DNA from: an uncultured Desulfobacteraceae bacterium
GTDB lineage: Bacteria; Desulfobacterota; Desulfobacteria; Desulfobacterales; Desulfatirhabdiaceae
Length of the DNA stretch: 64,000 nt
Assembly: GCA_903953895.1 (NCBI GenBank)
Contig: CAJBLH010000065.1
Span: 1-64,000 of the forward strand
Reading direction: 5' to 3'
Of the stretch, positions 50,144 through 59,004 are shown one piece after another. Every line of letters begins with the position of its first letter. Position 1 is the stretch's first letter. Made by a program: the position numbers and the translations under genes. Under the pieces are notes generated by a model. It searched no databases. It saw only the letters and a list, made by a program, of their open reading frames with translations, and was not told the origin of the DNA.

Positions 50144-51715
50144 TTATGATGCACAAGGATTGTTGCAAGACTGGCATTGCACGGCTTTTTGAATTTCTCC
50201 TGTCGGGTATACGCTCATGAAAGTATCTACGACATCCGGGTCGAAAAAACTGCCTTTGCCGCGCTGGATAATGTCAAGAATCTGGATTTCTTCCATTTTT
50301 TTCCGATAAGTTCGATCTGAAGCCAGTGCGTCATACACATCGGCAATCGAGAGAATGCGAGCCAGAAACGGGATATCGGTTCCTTTCAATCCGTCCGGAT
50401 ATCCGGCGCCATCATAGCGTTCATGATGACATCGAATGATCTGCTGCTCTCTTTCCCAGAGTCCGAGCTGTCCCACAATGTTGGCGCCGATAATGGAGTG
50501 GGTTTTGATGATATCATATTCTTCGTTCGTCAGTTTTCCGGGCTTGAGCAGAATTTCGTCGCGAATGCCGATTTTGCCGATATCATGAAGGAGTCCTGCG
50601 GTATTCAAGATATCCAACTCTTCCGCCGAACAATTCATTTTTTGGGCCAGGATTTTTGAAACGGCTGTTACCCGATTCGAATGCTGTTCGGTATAGGAAT
50701 CTTTTGCGCCGATGGCTTTTACAAAAGCGTAGATGGTTGAAAACAGATTGTCGTAAATATTTTCATATAGGGCCAGATTTTCGATGGCATAAGCGGCTTG
50801 ATGCGTCATATAGGAAAGATAGTACAGATCTTTTTCGCCGAACTGCCTGCATTCCTTGAGATTGATCGTTGTCAGAACCCCGAATATTTTTCTGCGAATG
50901 GTCAAGGGTGCAATCATGACAGATTCGATTTCACTGCTGAACCCGTGGAGACGGTTGCCTTCCGAGATCAGAAGCGGCAACTGATCGCTGGCCACATCCA
51001 TGATCATGTAATTGGGGATACGGCTGGAAATATTGATTAAATCAATGGGAGATGCAACCGCCCCCCCTGTGCCGACGCCGGCTGCCGCCACCACAAACGG
51101 CCGTGTAACGGCTTGATTGATGATATAAAATGCCGACTCGCTGGCGTGGGTGATCTCGACAGCCATCTCCACCAACCGGTTGAAGACTCCGGTGCTGCTG
51201 GAGACAGTCGAAAAGTTATTCATGATACGGTTCAAGGTTTGCAGGTCTTCGATCTTCTGAAGCAGTTCCAGGTTCAGTGATTCAATCCTGACCTTGCTTT
51301 CGATTTCTTTCTTGAGAAGGATGTTTTCAACAAAGAGATGCTGTTGGTTCAACACTCTTTTTAAGCAGAGTTCAAGCTGATTCAGATTGATGGGTTTGAT
51401 TAAAAAATCCACCACGCCGTTTTTTAACGTGCGAATGGTATTATCCAGGGATGGAAATCCGGTCATGATGACAACGGGAATCGTATTGTCGCGTTTGCGG
51501 ATATTTTCCGCAAGCTCGAGTCCATCCATCACCGGCATGTTGATATCGGTAAAGCAGCAGTCGATCCGTTCCCTGTCCAGGATGGACAGGGCGTCAGCGC
51601 CGTTTTTAGCGGTAAAGACCTCATATCCCTTGATCGAAAAATATTCGCTGACAACATCCAGGATACTTTCTTCATCATCGACAAATAGTATTTTTTTTTT
51701 ATGGTCGGTTGACAC
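50144..51715 (-). CDS. Response regulator with GAF and HD-GYP domains (c-di-GMP phosphodiesterase)
   Basis: Signalling protein of 523 residues. The receiver domain (about 8-125) has DDEES, phospho-acceptor Asp57 in CCFTDINMPVMDG and the KPI lysine. A GAF-like domain spans about 165-325. The HD-GYP domain (about 330-510) has HSNRVTAVSKILA, LLHDIGKIGI, HSIIGANIV, HHERYDGAGYPDGLKG and IADVYDALASDR, so the catalytic residues are intact for cyclic di-GMP hydrolysis. It ends with a Cys-rich tail (CQSCNNPC). No kinase gene is adjacent. It is convergent with the methyltransferase and divergent from terC. Confidence 0.93.
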   Translation of the reverse strand: MSTDHKKKILFVDDEESILDVVSEYFSIKGYEVFTAKNGADALSILDRERIDCCFTDINMPVMDGLELAENIRKRDNTIPVVIMTGFPSLDNTIRTLKNGVVDFLIKPINLNQLELCLKRVLNQQHLFVENILLKKEIESKVRIESLNLELLQKIEDLQTLNRIMNNFSTVSSSTGVFNRLVEMAVEITHASESAFYIINQAVTRPFVVAAAGVGTGGAVASPIDLINISSRIPNYMIMDVASDQLPLLISEGNRLHGFSSEIESVMIAPLTIRRKIFGVLTTINLKECRQFGEKDLYYLSYMTHQAAYAIENLALYENIYDNLFSTIYAFVKAIGAKDSYTEQHSNRVTAVSKILAQKMNCSAEELDILNTAGLLHDIGKIGIRDEILLKPGKLTNEEYDIIKTHSIIGANIVGQLGLWEREQQIIRCHHERYDGAGYPDGLKGTDIPFLARILSIADVYDALASDRTYRKKMEEIQILDIIQRGKGSFFDPDVVDTFMSVYPTGEIQKAVQCQSCNNPCAS

Positions 51716-51824
51716 AGAGGGGTTCCTATCGAGAAAAAATAAGCCATAACAATACTTGCGTTAAAATGATTCTTAGATTATCAATAAAAAATATTCAACA
51801 CCTTTTTCTTCAAGGAGATATTCG

Positions 51825-52556
51825 ATGGAGTGGATATCGAATCCCCAGGCATGGGTGGGACTAATTACCCTGACAGTTCTCGAAATTGTTCTCGGCATTG
51901 ACAATATCATATTTATCGCCATTATCGCAGGCCGGTTGCCCGAGCATCTTCGCAGTAAAGGCAGGTCTATCGGGCTTGGGCTTGCGATGCTGACGCGCAT
52001 CGCGCTGCTGATGTCCATTGCCTGGATAACGCGTCTGACCGGGCCGATCTTCACGGTTTTTTCAGAGGAGATATCCGGAAGGGATATGATCCTGCTTTCC
52101 GGAGGGTTGTTCCTGCTGGTAAAAAGCACCCTCGAGATTCATGCCAGTATCGAAAACAAGTCGGAAATCGACAGTCATATGAATGTGAAACCTCAGGCAT
52201 CCTTTATCGGCGTCATTGTTCAGATCGCCTTGGTGGATATTGTTTTTTCACTGGATTCGGTGATCACGGCCGTTGGCCTCGCTCAGCAACTATCAGTGAT
52301 GGTCATTGCCATCGTTATTGCAGTGATCATCATGATGGCCATGTCCGGAACCATCAGCGCTTTTATCCATGAGCATCCGACCCTGAAAATCCTGGCGCTC
52401 AGTTTTCTGATGCTTATCGGTCTAGCCCTGATCGGTGAAAGTTTTGATATGCATATTCCCAAGGGATATATGTATTTCGCCATGGCTTTTTCATTTAGTG
52501 TGGAAATGCTGAATATGCGGCTTCGAAAACACCAGACACCCCCCCTGCAACCCTGA
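51825..52556 (+). CDS. TerC-family membrane protein
   Basis: Integral membrane protein of 243 residues of the TerC/YoaE/YgdQ family, with about seven TM segments. The two diagnostic acidic motifs are EIVLGIDNIIFIAI (about 20-33) and DIVFSLDSVITAVG (about 138-151), placed as inverted repeats in the membrane. Family members are linked to manganese or calcium efflux and to tellurite resistance. AAGGAGATATTCG precedes the ATG. An OsmC-family gene follows closely, suggesting a stress-related pair. Confidence 0.92.
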   Translation: MEWISNPQAWVGLITLTVLEIVLGIDNIIFIAIIAGRLPEHLRSKGRSIGLGLAMLTRIALLMSIAWITRLTGPIFTVFSEEISGRDMILLSGGLFLLVKSTLEIHASIENKSEIDSHMNVKPQASFIGVIVQIALVDIVFSLDSVITAVGLAQQLSVMVIAIVIAVIIMMAMSGTISAFIHEHPTLKILALSFLMLIGLALIGESFDMHIPKGYMYFAMAFSFSVEMLNMRLRKHQTPPLQP

Positions 52557-52574
52557 TATATAATGGAGAAATTA

Positions 52575-52988
52575 ATGGTTCAGACCAGTGTTCAATGGAT
52601 TTCCGGTAACAATTTTATCGGTGTGGATTCAACCCGCCACTCCGTTGTGCTTTCTGCGGAAGATAACGGGATCGGCGTCAAACCGTCCGAGATGCTTCTG
52701 GTGGCCCTGTCATCCTGTACGGCCGTGGATGTAGTGGGTATTCTGGAAAAAAAACGAAAGCCCTTGTCTTTTCTGGAAATAATCACAACTGGAGAAAGAG
52801 ATGCCGAGCCGCCCTGGCCCTATCGAAAAATCAATCTGCACTATCGGATGCGGGGAAAAGACCTGACCGAAACCGCCGTAGAGCAGGCCATCCGGCTGTC
52901 GCAGGAAAAATACTGCTCGGTGGCCGCCACGGTGAGGGGCGTCGCTCATATCACGACCTCGTTTGAAATCCTGCCCGATCCGCAATAG
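52575..52988 (+). CDS. OsmC-family peroxiredoxin-like protein
   Basis: Cytosolic OsmC-fold protein of 137 residues that probably reduces organic hydroperoxides with two cysteines: Cys48 in LSSCTAVDV and Cys114 in QEKYCSVAATV, the standard redox pair. The fold elements KPSEMLLVALSSCTA and SVAATVRG are typical of the YhfA subgroup. The ATG at 52575 has GGAG 7 bp upstream; an ATG at 52563 would add four residues but lacks such a site. Follows terC by 18 bp. Confidence 0.9.
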   Translation: MVQTSVQWISGNNFIGVDSTRHSVVLSAEDNGIGVKPSEMLLVALSSCTAVDVVGILEKKRKPLSFLEIITTGERDAEPPWPYRKINLHYRMRGKDLTETAVEQAIRLSQEKYCSVAATVRGVAHITTSFEILPDPQ

Positions 52989-52999
52989 TGTGAAGAGAA

Positions 53000-53043
53000 C
53001 CATTCTTCACCGTTTGGTATTTACCTTAAGCGGTGAAGAATGG
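53000..53043. terminator. Hairpin between convergent osmC and epimerase genes
   Basis: CCATTCTTCACCG (53000-53012) pairs perfectly with CGGTGAAGAATGG (53031-53043), a 13-bp stem with an 18-base loop. No clear T-run follows on either strand, so it may slow or stop transcription in both directions with Rho, or stabilise 3' ends. Confidence 0.6.
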
Positions 53044-53064
53044 CATGATGGAAAATATTGAGAG

Positions 53065-54036
53065 TCAAGTTTGCTTCGACGCGATGATCCGGCGCAGGAT
53101 TTCATCCAGCGTTGTTTTGGGTTCAAATCCGATCAACTTGTTTATCTTTTCAATGCCTGGAACCCGTCGCTGCATATCTTCAAAATCTTTCCCGAAAGCC
53201 TTTTCATAGGGAATATATTCAATCCGGGAACCGGAGCCGGTCAGTGCGATGATTTTTTCCGCCAGGCTGCGGATGGATATTTCCTCGATTCCGCCCACAT
53301 TCAATACCTGGCCTGCCGCCTCATCGGTTTCCATCAATGTCATGAATGCCTGAACTACATCTTTTACGTAGGTAAATGTCCGGGTCTGCGATCCGTCTCC
53401 GTAAATGGTCACCGGGTTGCCGCTCAGGGCCTGATCCACAAATCGGGGAATGACCATACCGTAGGCGCCGGTTTGTCGGGGGCCGACCGTATTGAACAAT
53501 CTGGCGATGATGGTTTTCAGTCCGTGGGTGCGGTAATAGGCAAGGGCCGTAAATTCATCCATCAGTTTGGATGCGGCGTAACTCCACCGGAATTTGCTGG
53601 ACGGCCCGTAGATAATGTTGTCGGTTTCCACCAGCGGGGCATGCATGTGTTTGCCGTACACTTCCGAGGTGGAGGCGATCAGAACTTTTTTCTTGAATTT
53701 GTTGCACAGCTCCAGAACTTTTTCGGTTCCCTGAATATTGGTGCGGATGGACTCCAGGGGTTTTTCCAGAATCGTGAGAACGCCGACTGCGGCCGCCAGG
53801 TGAAAGACGACATCGCAGATGCCGGTCAGCTCCAGCAGGCTCTCATGATTTAAAATCGTATCCACCGTAACGAAGATACGGTTTTGAAAACGCAAATCCT
53901 GCATCATCGGCTGAAGATTCTCGATGGAACCGGTGGATAGATCATCGATAATATAAACATCCTCTCCCTTTTCAAGGTAGGCTTCGGCCAAATGGGAGCC
54001 AATAAAACCGGCGCCTCCGGTAATCAGAACTTTCAT
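53065..54036 (-). CDS. NAD-dependent sugar-nucleotide epimerase/dehydratase
   Basis: Extended short-chain dehydrogenase of 323 residues acting on a nucleotide sugar. It has the NAD motif ITGGAGFIGSHLAEAY (about 4-19), DDLSTGS (adenine-binding Asp), VVFHLAAAVGV, STSEVYGKH, the catalytic YAASK (Tyr-x3-Lys) after FRWS, and RLFNTVGPRQTGAYGMVIP. The Arg-Trp-Ser before the catalytic Tyr and the RQTGAYGMVIPRF segment resemble UDP-glucuronate decarboxylase and GDP-sugar epimerase subfamilies. The substrate is undetermined. It lies downstream of the M29 peptidase gene, 49 bp away. Confidence 0.88.
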   Translation of the reverse strand: MKVLITGGAGFIGSHLAEAYLEKGEDVYIIDDLSTGSIENLQPMMQDLRFQNRIFVTVDTILNHESLLELTGICDVVFHLAAAVGVLTILEKPLESIRTNIQGTEKVLELCNKFKKKVLIASTSEVYGKHMHAPLVETDNIIYGPSSKFRWSYAASKLMDEFTALAYYRTHGLKTIIARLFNTVGPRQTGAYGMVIPRFVDQALSGNPVTIYGDGSQTRTFTYVKDVVQAFMTLMETDEAAGQVLNVGGIEEISIRSLAEKIIALTGSGSRIEYIPYEKAFGKDFEDMQRRVPGIEKINKLIGFEPKTTLDEILRRIIASKQT

Positions 54037-54085
54037 GAAGTCATCCTGTGAATTTTAACTTTTTATGATTTTGTTATGCATGATA

Positions 54086-55285
54086 TCAGCAGGTAAACCG
54101 GCCATCTTCATAAACGACGATCTGCTCGCCTGTTTTCAAATGTGCGGTAACTCTTTTCTGCTCGATGTTGACCATATCCCAGTGCAGGGCCGAATCGTTG
54201 AACCCCAGCTTTTTTTTCAGACTTTCCGTCAATTCCGCAACATTGCCGCTGTAAGTATCGGTATAGGATGACCCCAGGGCGATATGGCAATTACCGTACA
54301 ACCCGCCGAAATTCTCGTCGTAAAGGGTATTGGCCATGAACCGGTCGATTCTGGAAAAGCGCTTATCGGTCAATGAAAACTCTCCGATCCGGCTGGCCCC
54401 TTTGTCCATGGAGAGCTGATTTTTTACAAAAACTTCCCCTTTTTCTGCGGAAATGTTCATGGCCACACCATCTTTGAATTCCAGCCGAACATCTTCCACG
54501 TAATTGCCGTTTCGGTACGACGGCTGATTGGCGTAGTATACGCCCTGGGTTCCCCGCCAATCCGGAGAAATAAAGAGTTCGAAACTGGGGATGTTGTGTC
54601 CGGTGATGCCGATCCATTTTCGCTGGCTGCCTGGCATGATCTTCAGATCGACATGGGAGGATTCCACATGGAAATAGGCGACATCCAGGCTGTTCAGCCA
54701 GGTTTTGATAGCCCTGGACTGATCATAAATGGTCTGCCATTCGGATGCAGGAGACGCGTGATCCAGAAAACAGGCATTGACGATCTGTCGGGAATAATCT
54801 TCCAAGGAAAGATTGGCATGCTTGGCCAGCTCGTTTGTTGGGAGCATGCACAGGGTCCAGCTGAAAGCCCCTGTTTCTTCGCGTTTGTTCAGGATATCTC
54901 GGATAAACTTGCGGGCGACCGCCGCCCTGCCGATTTTTTTTGGGTCGGCTTCGCTCAGGTGGGTGATGGATTCCGGGGCATGCAGATAAATGCTGCCATT
55001 GAGCGCCTCGTAGAACTCCCGTTCGCCGGGAGGTTGAAAGATCACCTGTTTGGAATTGGAAAGAAGATAAAACGATTTTTCCATGTTGGGTGTCAGCGTA
55101 CTCCGTTGCACGGGATTCAGCCCCATTTCAAGGAGTCTGGCATAGAGAATTTCCGCCAGCGGCAGGGCCGGGGAATCATAGCGGATCAGCACGATCCCCC
55201 CTTTTCGGAAAGGTTTGGTTCTGGCTGTTTTCAGCCCCCAGATCAGCGTGTCGGCGTAACGGTTCAGTTGAATATCTGTCAGCAT
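54086..55285 (-). CDS. M29-family aminopeptidase
   Basis: Metal-dependent leucyl-type aminopeptidase of 399 residues (thermophilic AmpS/PepS family). The C-terminal catalytic half keeps the expected ligands: Glu in GHNIPSFELFISPDWRGTQG, Glu in LEFKDGVAMNISAEKGE, His and Tyr in GNCHIALGSSYTDTY and the LHWDMV His-Asp near the end. The N-terminal part (about 1-190) is the usual dimer domain (ILIRYDSPALPLAE-like). It follows the 86-residue gene by 28 bp, so the two probably share a transcript. The reaction is established for the family; substrate choice is unknown. Confidence 0.9.
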   Translation of the reverse strand: MLTDIQLNRYADTLIWGLKTARTKPFRKGGIVLIRYDSPALPLAEILYARLLEMGLNPVQRSTLTPNMEKSFYLLSNSKQVIFQPPGEREFYEALNGSIYLHAPESITHLSEADPKKIGRAAVARKFIRDILNKREETGAFSWTLCMLPTNELAKHANLSLEDYSRQIVNACFLDHASPASEWQTIYDQSRAIKTWLNSLDVAYFHVESSHVDLKIMPGSQRKWIGITGHNIPSFELFISPDWRGTQGVYYANQPSYRNGNYVEDVRLEFKDGVAMNISAEKGEVFVKNQLSMDKGASRIGEFSLTDKRFSRIDRFMANTLYDENFGGLYGNCHIALGSSYTDTYSGNVAELTESLKKKLGFNDSALHWDMVNIEQKRVTAHLKTGEQIVVYEDGRFTC

Positions 55286-55313
55286 TTCGTATCCAGTTAT
55301 TTGAAAATGATCA

Positions 55314-55574
55314 TTAAGGATGATCTTCTTTCAGAAAAAGACGATGATATTCGGTGTCGGAGAGATGGTCTTTCAGCAGGCGGTTGATGAGTTCGAAAAT
55401 TACCTGTAAATCGGCATGGTTCAGGGAGGGGATCAGCCGCTTCATCAGTTGATCGTCCGAAAATTTTTGAAGATAGTAAATGACCGTGCTCTCATCGGTC
55501 TCCCGGTCCAGTCCGAAACCGACAAGCTCTGAGTATGATTCGACAAAATCGTGGGAGTGCAATTTCATGACCAT
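55314..55574 (-). CDS. Small conserved-looking protein of unknown function
   Basis: Soluble, acidic, largely helical protein of 86 residues without signal peptide or metal motif. Key parts are HDFVESYSELVGFGLDRETD and the ending EYHRLFLKEDHP. The protein looks conserved rather than random, and an upstream A+G-rich stretch (AAAGGATGGTC) can serve as ribosome site for the ATG at 55574. It leads into the M29 peptidase gene and is divergent from the efflux operon. I cannot assign a function. Confidence 0.7.
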   Translation of the reverse strand: MVMKLHSHDFVESYSELVGFGLDRETDESTVIYYLQKFSDDQLMKRLIPSLNHADLQVIFELINRLLKDHLSDTEYHRLFLKEDHP

Positions 55575-55722
55575 CCTTTTGCAGCATTTGGTGAAAAATA
55601 TCTGAATACTTTAATGGAAAAGCGTTTGAAGGTCAATATACACCTACTGTGATCACAAGAAAAATAAAAATTCTTGATGTATCTGTATGGAATTTAGCAA
55701 CTGAATTTAGATCATGTTTTTG

Positions 55723-55750
55723 TTGACACCTTTCAATTCCATATTATGAT
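55723..55750 (+). promoter_or_regulatory. Strong sigma70-type promoter of the efflux operon
   Basis: TTGACA (55723-55728) and TATGAT (55745-55750) lie 16 bp apart, a perfect -35 and a 5-of-6 -10. Transcription would begin near 55757, giving a leader of about 185 nt before the first gene. Confidence 0.65.
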
Positions 55751-55754
55751 GGAT

Positions 55755-55826
55755 ATCAAGAACCTGATGACAATAGCCCGCTCGCCTGAAACGGGCGGTT
55801 GGTCGCAGAAGGTTCTGGTCCTTGAT
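55755..55826 (+). ncRNA. Candidate structured 5' leader (possible riboregulator)
   Basis: Starts at the predicted transcription start. ATCAAG (55755-55760) pairs with CTTGAT (55821-55826), the next AACC (55761-55764) with GGTT (55811-55814), and inside them GCCCG (55776-55780) with CGGGC (55792-55796). Together they make a closed multi-stem fold of about 72 nt upstream of the metal-efflux operon. It matches no riboswitch class I can name. Metal or translation control is only a hypothesis. Confidence 0.35.
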
Positions 55827-55837
55827 CATCGTTTCGG

Positions 55838-55876
55838 TCCGCCCCCCTCCCGCCCTTCCCCCGCTGGGGGGAGGTG
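55838..55876. repeat. G+C-rich dispersed element, copy D (inverse orientation)
   Basis: On the minus strand it reads ACCTCCCCCCAGCGGGGGAA and then GGGCGGGAGGGGGGCGGAC, close to copies C and E. It lies in the leader of the efflux operon, just upstream of an ATG at 55882 that has a GGGAGG-type site supplied by the repeat itself. Confidence 0.65.
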
Positions 55877-55941
55877 TTGAAATGGCTGATACGATAATCT
55901 ATGCCCGTTTTGTGGTTTTTTCAGGAAGTGAAAGGGTGAAT

Positions 55942-57321
55942 ATGTTGAAACGATTTTTAAGAAATTTCATCCACCCGGAACGATATGCCATTTCGGCCCT
56001 CGTTGTTCTCTGTTGGTGGGGGGTTCAGGTTCTGGCTGCGGAATCCGAATTCGCTCTGCTTGAATCCCGGATGACCGAATCCCTGTCCCTGAGCGATTGT
56101 TTGTCTTATGTCTATCAGGCCAGTCCGGCGGTCAAGGCGGCAAAGGCATCCTGGAAAATCACCATCGAGAAATACCGGATCGAAACCGGATATCCGGATC
56201 CACAGTTCATTACCACCTACTGGTCGCCGGATCCTACCCGAGACTGGAGCAATAAGCGATTCGACGCATCGATCACCCAGGTCATCCCGCTTCCGGGAAA
56301 ACTGGCGGCTGCCGGAAGGGTGGCGGAAACCGAATCCCAGATCGCCCGGCTGGAGCTGGACCGGACGGTTCGGGATATCGCCGTCCAGGTGCGGGAGTCT
56401 TACCACGAACTGTTCTATATCCGTGAGGCAGTTCGGATTGCGGATCTCAACCGGCAGGCGCTCGATCGCCTCCGAAAAATCGGCGAAACGGCGTATGCCG
56501 CCAACCGGGTGGCACTTTATGATGTGCTGAAGGCCCAGTCCCAATCCGGTCAGGTTCAGTACGACGTGTTGCTGCTTCAGGAACTTGAACGAACGGAAAT
56601 TGTCCGGTTGAATGCCCTGATGAACCGTCCGCCGGAAGCAGACATCGGGCGACTCATCGAAGCGCCCATGCAGCCGCTGATCTATGAACTGAAGGATATT
56701 TTCGAATTGGCGGAGGTAAACCGGGAGGAAATCCGTCAGACTGCTGCTGGAGCTGCCAAGTCCCGGGCCGAGGCGGATGTGGCCCGTTACCAGAACCTGC
56801 CGGAATTTATGGTGGGATTTCAGTTTGAATACGATGCACCGGAAACGCCTGAGGCCCCGGCAAACAACAAGTATGGGATTCAGTTTGGCATGACCCTGCC
56901 GATCTGGGGAGAAAAGAATGCCGGAAGGCGGGAAGCGGCCCGGGCTGGCGTTGAAAAGGCAGCCGCTCTGGCAGGTGTTCAGATCAACGATGCCCGCGCC
57001 ATGATCCGGGAGACGTTTTTCCGGCTGAAGAATGCCGAAAGACTGGTGACGCTGTATCGCGATCAACTGCTGCCCCAGGCTCAAAAGGCCATGCAAACGG
57101 CTGAAATCTGGAACCGTGAAGGCCAGGGCGGTTTTTCCGATTATGTGGAGACCGAAGCGGTCTGGTACAATTTTCAACTGGCGCTGGCCAGATCCCGGGC
57201 CGATTACGGCAAGTATCTGGCAAAGCTGGAAGGTATTGTCGGCATCAGCCTGACAGGCGCCGAACCCGCAGAGGGAAATGTCCCTGACCAGAATTCATTG
57301 CCAAAGGTGTCTTCGCCATGA
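55942..57321 (+). CDS. cusC: TolC-family outer-membrane efflux protein (CusC-like), first of two
   Basis: Outer-membrane channel component of a tripartite metal exporter. The 459-residue precursor has a signal peptide (MLKRFLRNFIHP, then ISALVVLCWWGVQVLAA, cut near residue 33). Two outer-membrane-efflux repeats follow (about 60-240 and 260-450; SPAVKAAKASWKITIEKYRI, SARESYHELFYI-like helices, QFGMTLPIWGEKNAGRREAA). The ATG at 55942 is chosen because it gives a clean signal peptide; ATG 55882 would add 20 residues encoded partly by a repeat-adjacent leader. Its stop overlaps the next gene by four bases. Confidence 0.85.
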   Translation: MLKRFLRNFIHPERYAISALVVLCWWGVQVLAAESEFALLESRMTESLSLSDCLSYVYQASPAVKAAKASWKITIEKYRIETGYPDPQFITTYWSPDPTRDWSNKRFDASITQVIPLPGKLAAAGRVAETESQIARLELDRTVRDIAVQVRESYHELFYIREAVRIADLNRQALDRLRKIGETAYAANRVALYDVLKAQSQSGQVQYDVLLLQELERTEIVRLNALMNRPPEADIGRLIEAPMQPLIYELKDIFELAEVNREEIRQTAAGAAKSRAEADVARYQNLPEFMVGFQFEYDAPETPEAPANNKYGIQFGMTLPIWGEKNAGRREAARAGVEKAAALAGVQINDARAMIRETFFRLKNAERLVTLYRDQLLPQAQKAMQTAEIWNREGQGGFSDYVETEAVWYNFQLALARSRADYGKYLAKLEGIVGISLTGAEPAEGNVPDQNSLPKVSSP

Positions 57322-58919
57322 AGCCATACCGGACAATGCAACGGTTGCAAAACCGAAAATTTTGGCGTATCAATCGGCCGTTTTGGTCTGCTGATGTCCG
57401 GGGGACACTGTTTCTGGTGGCGGCAATGGCATGGGTATGTTCCGCTTGTTCCGGTTATCAGAAGCTTTCGGCCGACTATGAGGCTTATCAGCCACCGATC
57501 CTTGCTGCTGTTTCGGAATCCCGGCTGCCGGAGTCCGCAAACCGTCCGTTGGTGGCGGATGATTTCCCGAATCAGCAGAAAAAGATCGATGCGATGAGGG
57601 CTGCATGGTCGGTTGCGCTGGATGCCCCGGCGAATGACTCGCGGTTTTATTCACCGTCCCCTGAAAAACTGACGGCCCTGGAACCGGCCGCCGGTGATGA
57701 GGCGAAGGCGATCCGTTCGCTCTCTCCGGAATTCTCTCTCGAAACCCTCCAGGTCCTGGTACTTCTCAGAAATCCTGGAGTGATCTCTGCTGAAAACGCA
57801 TTTCGGGGAAAGCTTCATGCGTATTCACAGGTTTTGGGGCTGGATGAAGTCTTGAGGCAGTATGCGGCCTTTACCCAGTCGGTGATGACTGGTGTTGGAA
57901 GCTTGATGGACAAGGAATCATCCGCCATGAAATTTCCCTTTCCCGGTATCCTGGCCTTGAAAGGAGAGATCGTCAACCAGGAAGTCATCATTTCCCGGCA
58001 GGTTCTCGAGACCGCCCGCAAGACAGCCGTTTCCGAAGCCCGCAGACTTTACTGGAAGTTGCATGCCAATCGCCGTTTTCAGGAAATTACCCAGGTTGCG
58101 CTGTCCCTTCTCGATCAGCTCGAACTGTCTGCCAGGAAACGCTATGAGGTTGGCCAGGAAACGCTTCAGGAGGTGCTACGGGTCCAGATTCAGCAGATCA
58201 AGCTGGCAGAAGAACTGCGAACGCTCAAAGAAGACCAGAAAACCCTTCATGCCGGCATTCGAAGTCTGCTCGATCTTCATCCTTCAGCCGTCAGCGGAGT
58301 TCCGCAATCCCGTGATCCCCGCCGGGAAGTTGTGGACATCGACAGGATATCGGCTTTGGCTTCAGAGAACAGTCAGGAGCTGAGAACGATCCGGTCCATG
58401 ATCGGCAGGATGGAGCGGATGATCGAGATGGCTGAAACGGAAATTTATCCGCCGTTTACCCAAAACCTTTCCCTGTTTGAGAACAATGCCGTTTTTCAGG
58501 TTGGCGCCATCAACAGTGGAAAGGCTTCCTCCGATGTATCCACTGGCGATGGGCTGCCCAAGAATCCATGGTTCGGGTTAGAAGATGCGTATTTACAGGA
58601 AACACGGGAGAATCTGCTGGCCCTGCGGTCGGATCTGAAAAAGGCGGAAAACGATACCCGATTCAAGGTTCGGGACGGCTGGTTCCGGCTGGATCAGGCC
58701 ATACGGGAAGAACGGCTTTATACAAAAAAAATTACCGAGCTTTCCCGTCTCTCTTCGGAAGTTACGGCGCTTCGATATGAGGCAGGGGTAGCCGAACTGA
58801 GGGATGTCATCGAATTTTATATGATATGGTTTGATGCACGCTTGTCCGGAGAGCGCAAAAAAGCAGAAATAGGGATTACACGGGCCAATCTTGAAGAAAT
58901 TGTCGGAATATCCTTTTAA
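57318..58919 (+). CDS. Second TolC-family outer-membrane efflux protein, probable lipoprotein
   Basis: A further outer-membrane-factor protein, 533 residues, quite different from the preceding one. A basic N-terminus and hydrophobic segment end at VCSACSGYQ, a plausible lipobox with Cys near residue 44. About 100 residues of low-complexity linker precede the efflux repeats (TLQVLVLLRNPGVISAENAF; ELSARKRYEVGQETLQEVLR, both typical of the TolC helical hairpins). Two channel-type genes in one RND operon is unusual. It may form a mixed or alternative channel. Coupled to its neighbour by an ATGA overlap. Confidence 0.82.
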   Translation: MKPYRTMQRLQNRKFWRINRPFWSADVRGTLFLVAAMAWVCSACSGYQKLSADYEAYQPPILAAVSESRLPESANRPLVADDFPNQQKKIDAMRAAWSVALDAPANDSRFYSPSPEKLTALEPAAGDEAKAIRSLSPEFSLETLQVLVLLRNPGVISAENAFRGKLHAYSQVLGLDEVLRQYAAFTQSVMTGVGSLMDKESSAMKFPFPGILALKGEIVNQEVIISRQVLETARKTAVSEARRLYWKLHANRRFQEITQVALSLLDQLELSARKRYEVGQETLQEVLRVQIQQIKLAEELRTLKEDQKTLHAGIRSLLDLHPSAVSGVPQSRDPRREVVDIDRISALASENSQELRTIRSMIGRMERMIEMAETEIYPPFTQNLSLFENNAVFQVGAINSGKASSDVSTGDGLPKNPWFGLEDAYLQETRENLLALRSDLKKAENDTRFKVRDGWFRLDQAIREERLYTKKITELSRLSSEVTALRYEAGVAELRDVIEFYMIWFDARLSGERKKAEIGITRANLEEIVGISF

Positions 58920-59004
58920 GGCGGCTCATATCGTATAATCATCCCGAATGATGGTATGTTAAATTCACATGGATGAACAGGATATATTTGGCTGGAGAGA
59001 TCGC

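Larger units (their letters stand above)
55575..55941. other. 367-bp intergenic region before the metal-efflux operon
   Basis: No gene of its own. It carries a strong promoter at 55723-55750, a foldable leader at 55755-55826 and repeat element copy D at 55838-55876, all listed. The first ~140 bp, next to the divergent small gene, are A+T-rich and show nothing clear. Confidence 0.7.

Noticed and set aside
55957-57177. Minus-strand open frame of 406 codons opposite the first TolC-like gene
   Set aside because: Antisense shadow of a well-supported gene, with no motif.
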